From contig JAGTVA010000113.1 in NCBI GenBank assembly GCA_018224445.1, forward strand, positions 1 through 36,610: a stretch of DNA of 36,610 nucleotides, in the 5' to 3' direction. The stretch is from Saprospiraceae bacterium. GTDB lineage: Bacteria > Bacteroidota > Bacteroidia > Chitinophagales > Saprospiraceae. Below, piece after piece: positions 1 to 8,828 of the stretch. The notes beneath the pieces are model-generated. The model was not told the origin of the DNA, made no database searches, and saw only the letters and a list, made by a program, of their open reading frames with translations. Every line of letters begins with the position of its first letter. Position 1 is the stretch's first letter. The translations under genes were made by a program, and so were the position numbers.

Positions 1-2
1 CA

Positions 3-860
3 TTAAACCTATATTCAGACGGGGATTTAATTGTGCCCGGAAAGGATATAACAGGAGCTGAAAACCTGAGGTTTGAGGTAAAGGATCACTACCAGGTTGC
101 AACCTCCCGGAAAACCTTCGAAGCCCTGTACCGTTTTTTTCGGGAAAGAGATCCAAAGAAAGAAAGGACTATGTATGAGGCCGGTGAGCCCATACTTATC
201 GGTGGAAAAACAGTCAGTTTGGGAACAAATAACCCTCAAAAAAATGCAGAAATACAGGTGTATGAATTGGACAGCAATACAGGGTTTAGGATGGACGATA
301 GGCCTCTAAAAAAAATAGTGTCTGACGAAAACGGCAATTGGGGTCCTTTCAAAGGAAAGGCAGGTGTGCATTACGAGTTTTTATTAATTCCCGAAGGGAA
401 TCACCAGCGAAAAATACATTACTACCGCACTCCCTTTTACTCTGACAATCCGTTTGTTTACCTCAGAGCACTTCCGCCATCTGGCTCGATGGCAGGTATG
501 TTACTGGCGGGCCTGCCCAAGGACGACAATCAATCTATCGCAGCTATTTTCACGGCAAATCAAGCTGTGATTCACGGCAGAGATCAACTTATTATTGACG
601 ACATAGAGTTGAGTACCTCTGCATTTGCACCGGCCTCCGCCAATCACATCGCCTGGTTCTTGTACGACGCCAATTTCAATAAAGCCACAGACGCAGAAGC
701 CATACCGGCCTTCCAAATGGCTCCTTTTTTAACCGGCGTAGACGTGTTCTTTCCCACTCAAAACCCCCAAACTATTACCGCAACCTTCAATGGTGAAAAG
801 CTGAATTTCAGAAATTGGAAATCCGGCTCCGATGGAATTGTCGTGCTTGTTTTTGATTAA
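3..860 (+). CDS. Alpha/beta hydrolase, C-terminal part (5' end outside window)
   Basis: The reading frame is open to the left edge, so the GTG start in the ORF track is not a real start and the gene is truncated by the window. The first residues include YSDGDLIVPG and, about 20 residues later, DHYQVATS; these fit the acid- and histidine-bearing loops near the end of an alpha/beta-hydrolase (lipase/esterase) fold. The nucleophile elbow would lie upstream of the window. After the hydrolase end at about residue 50 come roughly 230 more residues with beta-rich, Ig-like or carbohydrate-binding-like character (for example LIGGKTVSLGTNNPQKNAEI), so the protein is a hydrolase with C-terminal accessory domains. 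Substrate unknown. The family call is moderate because the catalytic core is not visible. Confidence 0.6.
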   Translation, partial: LNLYSDGDLIVPGKDITGAENLRFEVKDHYQVATSRKTFEALYRFFRERDPKKERTMYEAGEPILIGGKTVSLGTNNPQKNAEIQVYELDSNTGFRMDDRPLKKIVSDENGNWGPFKGKAGVHYEFLLIPEGNHQRKIHYYRTPFYSDNPFVYLRALPPSGSMAGMLLAGLPKDDNQSIAAIFTANQAVIHGRDQLIIDDIELSTSAFAPASANHIAWFLYDANFNKATDAEAIPAFQMAPFLTGVDVFFPTQNPQTITATFNGEKLNFRNWKSGSDGIVVLVFD

Positions 861-1089
861 ATTTTTTTAAAATCCGATTGAGGTAAGCTGAATTAATTCT
901 GCAATTTTGACTCTGCTGGTCAAAAAGAAAGATGCCACTTCCTGTATTTTACCATTTAATCCCGCCGATTGCCTCCCGCTGAATATCCTAATTTTGGCTT
1001 AATTTTTTAGGTTTAATGGGGTGGGTTCGCGATAAAAGCCTAAATTAGTGCTTTGAAATTTTTATTTTTAAAACAAAGAGAAATTGATT

Positions 1090-1851
1090 ATGAAAAAATT
1101 TATACCTTTCTTAGTATTATTTATCACGCTCAGTTCGGCCAACATGGCGTTTGGACAAAGAGCTTCAGGGATAGGATTTGAGCTCGGTGTAAGAGCTGCC
1201 TTTGGACCCTCTGTTTTGTACGAATCCAATATTGAGGACAGTGACAACCACTCTTTCAACAGCATTAAGATGGGGTACTCATTTGGACTGGCATTTAGTA
1301 CCGGTTTTGATCAAAACAACTATCTGATCTTTGAGACCATGTACGCTACAGGAACTCAGGATTACAGTTTTAATGGATACACCAATTTAATTGAGGGAAC
1401 CAATACCATTGACTGGAATACACTCGACCTCTATTTGTTGTACCGAAGAAGTTATTCAGGAGCGTATTTTGAAGTAGGTCCGAAAATGAGTTTCGTAAAC
1501 AATGTAGAGCAAAGTCTGAGTGGCAACGACGCTGTCAACTTAGAGTTTTTCCCCAATGTGGAAGATCACTATGTCGATAACTTCATGTCGGCCGTTTTTG
1601 GTTTTGGTGGATACATCGCCGGTTCCAGAGCCTATTCATTGGGTCTGGGTATCCGGCTGGAGTACGCTTTGCAAAACTTTACCACCGATTCTGGGAAAGA
1701 CCAGGGCTATCCACTGCCTTACGACCCGAGCTACGACCCGGGCAATCTGAGGAACATCAATGTTTACGGCACTTTAGAGCTGAAAATTCCCATAGGGAGA
1801 ATCGCTCAAATTCGATGTGGTGAGCGTGGATTTATTTTTGGAGGTGGATAA
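1090..1851 (+). CDS. Predicted outer-membrane beta-barrel protein
   Basis: A 253-residue protein starting at ATG 1090; the ORF-track start at 1084 is a TTG two codons earlier. An N-terminal signal peptide (MKKFIPFLVLFITLSSANMAFG, cut after AFGQ) is followed by alternating polar/aromatic strands rich in Gly, Tyr and Phe (FELGVRAAFGPS, MGYSFGLAFSTGF, YFEVGPKMSF, YSLGLGIRLEYAL), typical of small Bacteroidota outer-membrane barrels of the OmpW/porin-family type. No enzymatic motif is seen. It is a single transcription unit followed by a good intrinsic terminator. Substrate or role cannot be deduced. Confidence 0.75.
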   Translation: MKKFIPFLVLFITLSSANMAFGQRASGIGFELGVRAAFGPSVLYESNIEDSDNHSFNSIKMGYSFGLAFSTGFDQNNYLIFETMYATGTQDYSFNGYTNLIEGTNTIDWNTLDLYLLYRRSYSGAYFEVGPKMSFVNNVEQSLSGNDAVNLEFFPNVEDHYVDNFMSAVFGFGGYIAGSRAYSLGLGIRLEYALQNFTTDSGKDQGYPLPYDPSYDPGNLRNINVYGTLELKIPIGRIAQIRCGERGFIFGGG

Positions 1852-1887
1852 TTAAAAAATAAAACCGATTTTCTTTTTATAAATCCT

Positions 1888-1930
1888 AAAAGGCATTTGG
1901 AAACTCAATGTATTCCAGATGCCTTTTTTT
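1888..1930 (+). terminator. Rho-independent terminator after the outer-membrane barrel gene
   Basis: An inverted repeat AAAAGGCAT / ATGCCTTTT, with an inner TGGAA / TTCCA pair, is followed by a run of eight or more T on the plus strand. It begins 36 bases after the stop codon of the barrel gene and separates it from the P-type ATPase gene. Confidence 0.85.
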
Positions 1931-2084
1931 TAGCCTTTTTTAAACAATATAATTGATTTTGGTATTGACCCGTAATAAATTGAATCGAATGAAACGATAC
2001 TTGTCAGCGAAGTAATACGTGGGACAAAAAAGTTTACTTTGAATTATTGCGCAGGTAGTTTTTAGATATAAAAAATGCAACCAG

Positions 2085-4766
2085 ATGGCACCCTTACCGG
2101 AAAAGGAAAAAATAAACTGGCACACCGCGGATATAGATCAGTCCAAAGAAATGCTGGTGGTAGATCCTTCTATCGGCCTGGCTAGTAAAGAAGTAAATTC
2201 CCGTCTGCAGGAGTATGGAAGAAACGAATTGTCCATTGAAAAAGGGCCCTCGACATTTATTCGATTTCTCAAGCAGTTCCACAATATACTTATCTATTTA
2301 TTAATCGCTGCCGGCGTAGTCACCGCTCTTCTGGGACACTGGATAGATACTTTTGTGATCCTGGGGGTAGTATTGGTGAATGCAATCATTGGGTTCATTC
2401 AGGAGGGCAAAGCAGAGCAAGCACTGGCGCAGTTGCAAAAAATGCTCTCTCCCAAGGCTCAGGTACTCAGAGATGGAAAAAAGGTGGAAATAGCTGCAGA
2501 GAACCTGGTGCCTGGAGACGTTGTCTTTTTAAAATCGGGCGATCGCGTTCCTGCTGATCTCAGGTTTATTCAAGTGCGCAATTTGAGAATAGACGAAGCC
2601 ATCCTCACAGGAGAATCACAACCTGTGGAAAAAAGTCTGGAGACTGTAGAGGAGTCTTCCGCATTGGGAGATCGGACCAATTTAGCTTATTCGGGCACTC
2701 TGGTTACTTTCGGCAGAGGTAAGGGGTTGGTGGTTGAAACCGGACAGCGAACGGAACTCGGGAAAATCAGGGAAATGATATCCGGGGTAAAAAAACTCAC
2801 TACTCCCCTGCTCCGAAAAATGGATGAATTCGCCAAATGGTTGTCTGTATTTATTCTGGGAATGGCAGGATTCTTACTACTGTTGGGATGGCTGTTTGGA
2901 AAGGGGGATATCACGGAGTTATTTTTGTCTGTAATCGCCTTGGCAGTGGCCGCCATACCCGAAGGATTACCGGCTATTATGACCATTACACTCGCATTAG
3001 GTGTGCGAAAAATGGCCGGGAGAAACGCCATCATAAGGAAGCTGCCCGCAGTGGAAACCCTGGGTTCGGTTTCCGTAATTTGCACAGACAAAACCGGCAC
3101 CCTTACTCGCAATGAAATGATGGTCACAACAATCCAAACAAAGGAAGCTGCACTTAAAGTAGATGGGCAGGGATATCAACCGGAAGGGACCTTCAAAACC
3201 CTTGAAAATGATGAGTTAATAGACCCGCTCAAGATACCCACTGTAAAGTCGTTGCTCGAATGTGCTTTCTACTGCAACGATGCCCTCGTTGAAGAAAATG
3301 AGAATGGCGAATGGGAGTTGAATGGAGATCCAACGGAGGGGGCCTTGTACACCGTGGGAGTCAAAGCGAAAATGGATAGAGATCTCGGCAATAGGCTGGA
3401 CTCCATTCCCTTTGAAAGTGAAAATAAATACATGGCCACTTTACACCAATTTGATGAAGGAAACCCAGTCATACTGGTCAAAGGGGCAGCGGAAAAAATT
3501 CTCTCCTTCAGCAAGGTGGAAAAAGAAGAATTGGACTCGTGGAAGGAAAGGATTAACCAAATGGCCTCCAATGGCCTTAGAGTCTTGGGTTTTGCGCAGA
3601 AGAAAACAGATAAAAATCAGCTCTCCACCAAAGAAGTGGAAAACGACCTTGAATTCCTGGGTTTGGTGGGAATTATAGACCCCCCGAGAGAGGAGGCTAT
3701 CAAATCTATTGAAGACTGCAAACAAGCCGGTATTGAAATCAAGATGATAACGGGAGATCACGGCATTACGGCATCGGCCATCGGAAAAAAAATAGGCATA
3801 ACCAACAGCGATCGCGTAATTACAGGGGAAGAACTCAGTGTATTCACCGCGGATGAAGAATGGGAAAATGCAGCTGAGAATTACTTTATTTTTGCCCGCA
3901 CCAATCCCGAGCACAAATTGAAACTGGTGGAGGCCCTCCAGCGAATGGGTAAGATTGTAGCCATGACGGGCGACGGCGTGAATGACGCCCCAGCCTTAAA
4001 GCGAGCAGATGTAGGAGTAGCTATGGGAATTAAAGGCACCGAAGTTACAAAAAACGCGGCGGAAATGGTATTGGCAGACGACAACTTTCAATCGATAGCC
4101 AGCGCGGTAGAAGAGGGCAGGACGATATACAACAACCTCAGAAAAGCCATCCTCTTTATTTTGCCGACCAACGGAGCCGAAGCGCTGTTGGTAATGAGCT
4201 CCATCCTCATAGGTTTTACTCTGCCCATTACTCCGGTGCAGGTTCTCTGGGTAAATATGGTCACTGCGGTAACCCTCGCCCTGGCCCTGGCTTTTGAACC
4301 ACCGGAGAAAAATATTATGAAAGTACCCCCGCGCAACCCCGGGGATTCCGTACTCGGCGGGTATTTTATTTGGCGAATTGTTTTTGTTTCTGTGCTAGTG
4401 GCGGGTTTTTCGAGTTTGCTCTTTTTTTATTTTTTAAATTCCCACAGCGTGGAGTTTGCCAGAACCATTGCGCTGAATACCCTGGTGGCCGGGCAGGTGT
4501 TTTATTTGTTTAACAGCCGGTATCTAGTGAGGTCATGCCTGTCCTTCGAGGGTATCTTTGGCAACAATAAAGTAATCCTGGCCGGAGGGGTTTTGCTCCT
4601 TCTTCAGTTGTGCCATACCTACCTTCCTTTTATGCAAACCTGGTTTGAAACCCAGCCCCTGAAGATATCGGATTGGGGATTATTGAGTCTCGCCGGGTTG
4701 ATGGTTTTTCTTTTGGTTGAAGCGGAGAAGTTGATTTATAGAAAATTTTTTAACTTTGGGAGGTAA
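2085..4766 (+). CDS. P2-type cation-transporting ATPase (calcium-pump-like)
   Basis: An 893-residue P-type ATPase complete in all domains. The cytosolic N-terminal cation-ATPase segment is followed by M1-M2, the actuator domain with TGES at 175-178, and M3-M4 with the IPEGLP motif (E293, equivalent to SERCA E309). The phosphorylation motif DKTGTLT has the acyl-phosphate Asp at 335; KGAAE in the nucleotide domain, the hinge TGDGVNDAPA and M5-M10 follow. In M5 the ligands equivalent to SERCA N768 and E771 are kept (NGAEA, N696 and E699). In M6 the sequence is NMVTAVT, so the position of SERCA D800 is Ala (A728). The ion is therefore uncertain: Ca2+ is the usual assumption, but Na+, K+, Mg2+ or H+ cannot be excluded. 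ATG 2085 is chosen because an upstream ATG at 2075 is in another frame. Confidence 0.93.
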   Translation: MAPLPEKEKINWHTADIDQSKEMLVVDPSIGLASKEVNSRLQEYGRNELSIEKGPSTFIRFLKQFHNILIYLLIAAGVVTALLGHWIDTFVILGVVLVNAIIGFIQEGKAEQALAQLQKMLSPKAQVLRDGKKVEIAAENLVPGDVVFLKSGDRVPADLRFIQVRNLRIDEAILTGESQPVEKSLETVEESSALGDRTNLAYSGTLVTFGRGKGLVVETGQRTELGKIREMISGVKKLTTPLLRKMDEFAKWLSVFILGMAGFLLLLGWLFGKGDITELFLSVIALAVAAIPEGLPAIMTITLALGVRKMAGRNAIIRKLPAVETLGSVSVICTDKTGTLTRNEMMVTTIQTKEAALKVDGQGYQPEGTFKTLENDELIDPLKIPTVKSLLECAFYCNDALVEENENGEWELNGDPTEGALYTVGVKAKMDRDLGNRLDSIPFESENKYMATLHQFDEGNPVILVKGAAEKILSFSKVEKEELDSWKERINQMASNGLRVLGFAQKKTDKNQLSTKEVENDLEFLGLVGIIDPPREEAIKSIEDCKQAGIEIKMITGDHGITASAIGKKIGITNSDRVITGEELSVFTADEEWENAAENYFIFARTNPEHKLKLVEALQRMGKIVAMTGDGVNDAPALKRADVGVAMGIKGTEVTKNAAEMVLADDNFQSIASAVEEGRTIYNNLRKAILFILPTNGAEALLVMSSILIGFTLPITPVQVLWVNMVTAVTLALALAFEPPEKNIMKVPPRNPGDSVLGGYFIWRIVFVSVLVAGFSSLLFFYFLNSHSVEFARTIALNTLVAGQVFYLFNSRYLVRSCLSFEGIFGNNKVILAGGVLLLLQLCHTYLPFMQTWFETQPLKISDWGLLSLAGLMVFLLVEAEKLIYRKFFNFGR

Positions 4767-4908
4767 ATACTTTTCAGATGTTTTTTTACAGAACCATTGG
4801 GATCAAACTAATTGGTGTTATTTTTTAAAGAGATTAATCCTTTCTAAATGAAAAACTCCACCAACAAAATGGTCTATATTTAGTTTTACTATTAAAGAAT
4901 CAACATTT

Positions 4909-5367
4909 ATGCAAAAAAGAGACTTACTTTTTGGATTTTTATTATTTGTACTTCTGGTCGGTTATTTCTTCCTTATGAAAGCTGCCAATTTATACGAGAA
5001 TTTCAACCTGAGATTTGTCAATGTGATTTTTTACCTCGGTGTCACCTGGCTGGCCATCCGAAAGTTTTACAAAGACCGGCCGAAAAGTGAGTTTAACTAC
5101 ATTTCGGGATTACTTGCCGGATTCAGGCCGGCACTGATCGGAGTAGTTCTCTTTGCCGGATTTCAAATGATATATCTCAATATTGATACCCATTTGATGG
5201 ACTCCATCGCGGAACGTGCTCCCATGGGCGATGTACTCAACCCTTTTACCTCCACCCTGTACCTTTTATTCGAGGGAATTGCAGTGGGGTTAATAGGCTC
5301 ATACCTCACCATGAGGGTAGTTGATCACAACCAAATTAAAGACGAGGAGTACGAAGAGAGGCTCTAA
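4909..5367 (+). CDS. DUF4199-like four-helix membrane protein
   Basis: A 152-residue protein with four predicted hydrophobic segments (about residues 7-27, 33-51, 70-90 and 115-135). Its length, charged linker KFYKDRPKSEF after the second helix and overall pattern resemble the DUF4199 family, widespread in Bacteroidota with no known function. It would sit in the inner membrane. Its stop lies 6 bp from the stop of the convergent glycosyltransferase gene. The family assignment rests on layout and should be checked with an HMM. Confidence 0.65.
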   Translation: MQKRDLLFGFLLFVLLVGYFFLMKAANLYENFNLRFVNVIFYLGVTWLAIRKFYKDRPKSEFNYISGLLAGFRPALIGVVLFAGFQMIYLNIDTHLMDSIAERAPMGDVLNPFTSTLYLLFEGIAVGLIGSYLTMRVVDHNQIKDEEYEERL

Positions 5368-5373
5368 CCCGGA

Positions 5374-6075
5374 TTAAAGGTTTTTTTTGTAAAAATCGGC
5401 CAACTTGTTGGGAGAAATACCCATGTAATACCCGGTAAATACCGCAAGATTAATGAGTTGAACTCTCCAGTATCCGTTATTCTCATATTTCCGGGAAGAG
5501 ACGATGGCATCGTGGGGTAAAATACGGAATGAAAACCTCTTTTTGAGCCTGCTGTGCAAATCAAAGTCTTCCATAATGGGCAGTTTTTCATTAAAGGCTC
5601 CCGCCTCAAAAAATATCTTTCTGTGAATAAACAAACTCTGGTCACCTCCTCCCGTGAAGATATTTTTCCTTCTCGTAGACCTTTCGTTAAATTTTTGGAG
5701 TTTGTATTTGTTTTGGTCAAATCGGTAGGAAAAATAGCCGAAGTCAATGTCATGGGAAAGCGCCCCGGAAATCAATTGAAGAAACCCAGCCGGAGGTGTA
5801 CAGTCGGCGTGTAAAAAGTACAATATCTCAGATGATGCTAGCTCCGCTCCCCTGTTCATTTGCACAGATCTTCCCGCCACCTCGCTGATTACCAATTTAA
5901 CTCCCTTTGTATTTTCAACTTCTTCCAAGGTGCCATCGGTAGATCCGCCGTCCACTACTATAATTTCAAACGGAACTGTGTTTTTATCGGTTTTTAAATA
6001 GTCTAAAAGCAACGGAAGCCGTTCCACCTCATTGAGCACAGGAATCACGATACTTATTGATTTACAATTTTTCAT
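5374..6075 (-). CDS. Family 2 glycosyltransferase, TIGR04283-like
   Basis: A 233-residue GT-A glycosyltransferase. The N-terminus SIVIPVLNE and the nucleotide-binding region VVDGGSTDGT are typical of GT2. A following AGRSVQMNRGAELASSE and the acidic metal site LHADCTPP match the TIGR04283 subgroup, whose founding members are linked to arsenosugar biosynthesis. GGGDQSLFIHR and the late MEDFDLHSRL (acidic ED motif) are also as expected. There is no transmembrane helix, so it is probably cytoplasmic or membrane-associated. None of the usual arsenosugar partners (radical SAM protein, arsenic methyltransferase) is nearby, so the subfamily name should not be read as proof of substrate. Confidence 0.85.
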   Translation of the reverse strand: MKNCKSISIVIPVLNEVERLPLLLDYLKTDKNTVPFEIIVVDGGSTDGTLEEVENTKGVKLVISEVAGRSVQMNRGAELASSEILYFLHADCTPPAGFLQLISGALSHDIDFGYFSYRFDQNKYKLQKFNERSTRRKNIFTGGGDQSLFIHRKIFFEAGAFNEKLPIMEDFDLHSRLKKRFSFRILPHDAIVSSRKYENNGYWRVQLINLAVFTGYYMGISPNKLADFYKKNL

Positions 6076-6360
6076 TTTCTCAGGTTTTAAAGACCTCTGA
6101 AGCGGTCAGGTAAAATCCAGAGAGTGAATTTCCGGAGGACCTTCAAGATATTGAATTTCGATAGTGGGCAGTCGTTTTTGTTTGTAACAAAAAGTTAAAT
6201 AAATATTTAAACTATTGAAACAAGTAGTAAATAAATGAGGAGTGCATTTGTTGATTGCACATTGAATTTACCTTCTGCGACTCCTCAATGCTGAGGAGTA
6301 GTTCTGCTTTTTAAATGCCTTTGCACTCGAACATTCCCCGCACAACCCTAAAACTGTGGA

Positions 6361-8811
6361 TTAAAAAGAAATGACCACACCTAATGTGGGCAGTGGTGTA
6401 CCGTCGCCGGTGTCAATTTGTTTCAACGAGTACCGCTGCTCCTCAATGGGATCCATGGGATTGACAATTTGTCCCTCTCCTATCGGTCTGCCATCTCCGT
6501 CGAGAGGCCTATCGAGGATTAATTCTGCATTGTCGGGAGCAGAACCCAGTACATTCTGCACATCCAAATATACATTCAACGACCATTTATTAAAAAACCA
6601 CTGTTTATCCAGGCGAATATCAATTCGATTAAAAGCGTCATTTCTCGTGGAATTTATGCGGGAGTAATCAGGCAATGCCCTGCCATTTCGATCCCAATTC
6701 AGCACCAAATCCGAATCCTCCGAAAAGGGCGTATGGGGAAGGCCGGATTGAAAACGCCATTTCACGCCCACCTCCCAGTTTTTTCCAAACTGCTTTCCTC
6801 CTGTGAGACTGAGGATGTGACGGGCATCCCAGGCTGAGGGATAGAAGGATTCGCCGCGGGCCGGAGAAGTGAATTCACTGACTCCAAAGGTATAGGCCCC
6901 AATTCCGTAAAATCCTTTAGTCAGCCTCTGTTGAAAGAGCAATTCCACTCCGTAGGTGCGGCCTTCTGATCCGGTATTTACCGGCTCGTTGCCCACTACC
7001 CCGAAGTCCCCGCCAAAGTTGGCCAGAGATACCTGTTCCCGCAATAAAAGAGGATAATTGGGATAATTTTTATAGTAGCCCTCCAGGGATATTCTTGAGC
7101 GTTCGCCGAGCAGATATTCCACTCCGGCAGTAAGATGAGAAGCCCGGACAAATTCAATTCCATTTTCCTTATTGACAAGCGTACCCTCATCCCTATAACC
7201 CAGGACGGTAAAAGGAGGGAGTTGGTAGTAAATTCCCGCTGTAAAATTTACTGCCAATTCCGGAAGTATATAATAAGAAGCAGAAAGCCTGGGTGAAATA
7301 TTTTGAAGGGGGTTGGCAAATTCCGCGGAATAGGAATTCCCATCCATTCTCAATCCAAGAGACAGACTGAATTTTCCATTCCGGAAGTTGCGACTGACTT
7401 GGCTAAAGACAAAATACTTAAAGAAGTCTAGCTCCGAAAAAAAATCAACAGTCTCGGGCCCCTGGGCAGTATAAATCCTGTTGAAAGTAGAATTGGAGTA
7501 TTTGATATACTCGGTACCCATACCGTAAAGAAATTTAAATCCAGCGGATCGAAAGGAATGTTCGTATCGAAATTTATTTTCTATTTCTCTGGACTGATAG
7601 CTCAACAGGAGTTCGTCCTCATCTCCGGTTTGATTGTTTCTGTATTTCGTCGCCTCATTATTGAGCATATTCCTACTCAACACAAAAGTCATAAAACCAT
7701 TGTCCCGATAGTGTTTATAAACCAATCCATTGGTGTAGGTCCACTGTTCGTTGATGGGAAGATTGTCCAATAAAAATTGCTTTTCCTCTGTATCTCCGGC
7801 ATTTAAATTCAATTTAAATTGATCTATGGCTCCAATTCCGGAAAAATACAACTCATCTCCCGATTCGAATTGGTGGTTGACTTTGAGTTGGAAATCGTTG
7901 TAAGTGGGTAAAAAGGGTAGCTCCAGGACCTCAAATAAAAATTGAAGATAGGACCTTCGCGCAGAAGCAATAAAAGTCGTTTTATTCCCGAGGGGGCCTT
8001 CAAGAGAAGCCCCTAAATCAGAAGCCCCCACAGTAATTTTTCCTCCCAGCCGGTCGCTTCTTCCCTTCTGTAGTCGAAACCCGAAAACTGAACTAAGAGC
8101 ATTGCCCCTGTTGGCAGGAAAAGCACCGGAATAAAAATCTACTTCCCTGATAAAATCAATATTGATTATACTGGCCGGGCCTCCCGTTGCACCTTGGGTG
8201 GCAAAATGATTGATATTGGGTACTTCGATATCGTCAAGGTAAAACCGGTTTTCGTTGGGAGCCCCTCCGCGTATGATCAAATCATTTCTAAATGTAGAGG
8301 GGGCAGCTACTCCCGGAAGGGATTGAATAACCTTGGAAATATCGCGATTGCCACCCGGGTTTCGCTTAATTTCTGAAACACCTATATTTCTAAGTGAAAG
8401 TGGACTTTCTTCGGTTTTCCTGAAAGGAGATGCTCTGACTACCACCTCCTCGATTTCCTCCCTTTCGGCTTCCATTTCAATTTCCAAATCAACAGGGCGA
8501 TTGGAGGGTACCTCAATTTCCGATAGAATAACGGTCCTGTAGCCCACAAAAGACACCCTTATATCATAGGTACCGGGAGGGATTTCATCCAGTAAAAACT
8601 TCCCTTGATCATCTGTGGTAGTTCCCCTTTCCAGAGGGGTCAAAAATATATTGGCGAAGGAAATTTCAGTTCTATTTTCAGCATCCAGGACAACTCCTTG
8701 AACAATTCCACTTTGACTGAATCCGGGGTGAAATGAGGCAGTAAAAAATGCCAGTAGAACTAAATTTTTAAAAAATGTCTTTAAAAAATCGATTGATTTA
8801 CAACCCCTCAT
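6361..8811 (-). CDS. TonB-dependent outer-membrane receptor
   Basis: An 816-residue receptor. The ORF track begins at 8952, but the first 47 residues overlap the upstream gene and lack a signal sequence; ATG 8811 gives MRGCKSIDFLKTFFKNLVLLAFFTA.. with a clear signal peptide ending near GFSQ, and lies 17 bp after the previous stop. Next come a carboxypeptidase-regulatory-like domain (about residues 30-115, VQGVVLDAENRTEISFANI), a plug domain (about 130-250, LIIRGGAPNENRFYLDDIEVP) and a beta barrel ending in aromatic ISF. It would import a large or scarce ligand using TonB energy; no SusD partner is adjacent, so a glycan ligand is not implied. It is probably co-transcribed with the Omp85-like barrel gene. 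Confidence 0.93.
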   Translation of the reverse strand: MRGCKSIDFLKTFFKNLVLLAFFTASFHPGFSQSGIVQGVVLDAENRTEISFANIFLTPLERGTTTDDQGKFLLDEIPPGTYDIRVSFVGYRTVILSEIEVPSNRPVDLEIEMEAEREEIEEVVVRASPFRKTEESPLSLRNIGVSEIKRNPGGNRDISKVIQSLPGVAAPSTFRNDLIIRGGAPNENRFYLDDIEVPNINHFATQGATGGPASIINIDFIREVDFYSGAFPANRGNALSSVFGFRLQKGRSDRLGGKITVGASDLGASLEGPLGNKTTFIASARRSYLQFLFEVLELPFLPTYNDFQLKVNHQFESGDELYFSGIGAIDQFKLNLNAGDTEEKQFLLDNLPINEQWTYTNGLVYKHYRDNGFMTFVLSRNMLNNEATKYRNNQTGDEDELLLSYQSREIENKFRYEHSFRSAGFKFLYGMGTEYIKYSNSTFNRIYTAQGPETVDFFSELDFFKYFVFSQVSRNFRNGKFSLSLGLRMDGNSYSAEFANPLQNISPRLSASYYILPELAVNFTAGIYYQLPPFTVLGYRDEGTLVNKENGIEFVRASHLTAGVEYLLGERSRISLEGYYKNYPNYPLLLREQVSLANFGGDFGVVGNEPVNTGSEGRTYGVELLFQQRLTKGFYGIGAYTFGVSEFTSPARGESFYPSAWDARHILSLTGGKQFGKNWEVGVKWRFQSGLPHTPFSEDSDLVLNWDRNGRALPDYSRINSTRNDAFNRIDIRLDKQWFFNKWSLNVYLDVQNVLGSAPDNAELILDRPLDGDGRPIGEGQIVNPMDPIEEQRYSLKQIDTGDGTPLPTLGVVISF

Positions 8812-8828
8812 TTGATAGTGAATTTTTT

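Noticed and set aside
6242-6299. Two short hairpins (GTGCA/TGCAC and ACTCCTCA/TGAGGAGT) after the TonB-receptor gene
   Set aside because: Neither is followed by a T-run on the minus strand, so they were not called as terminators.
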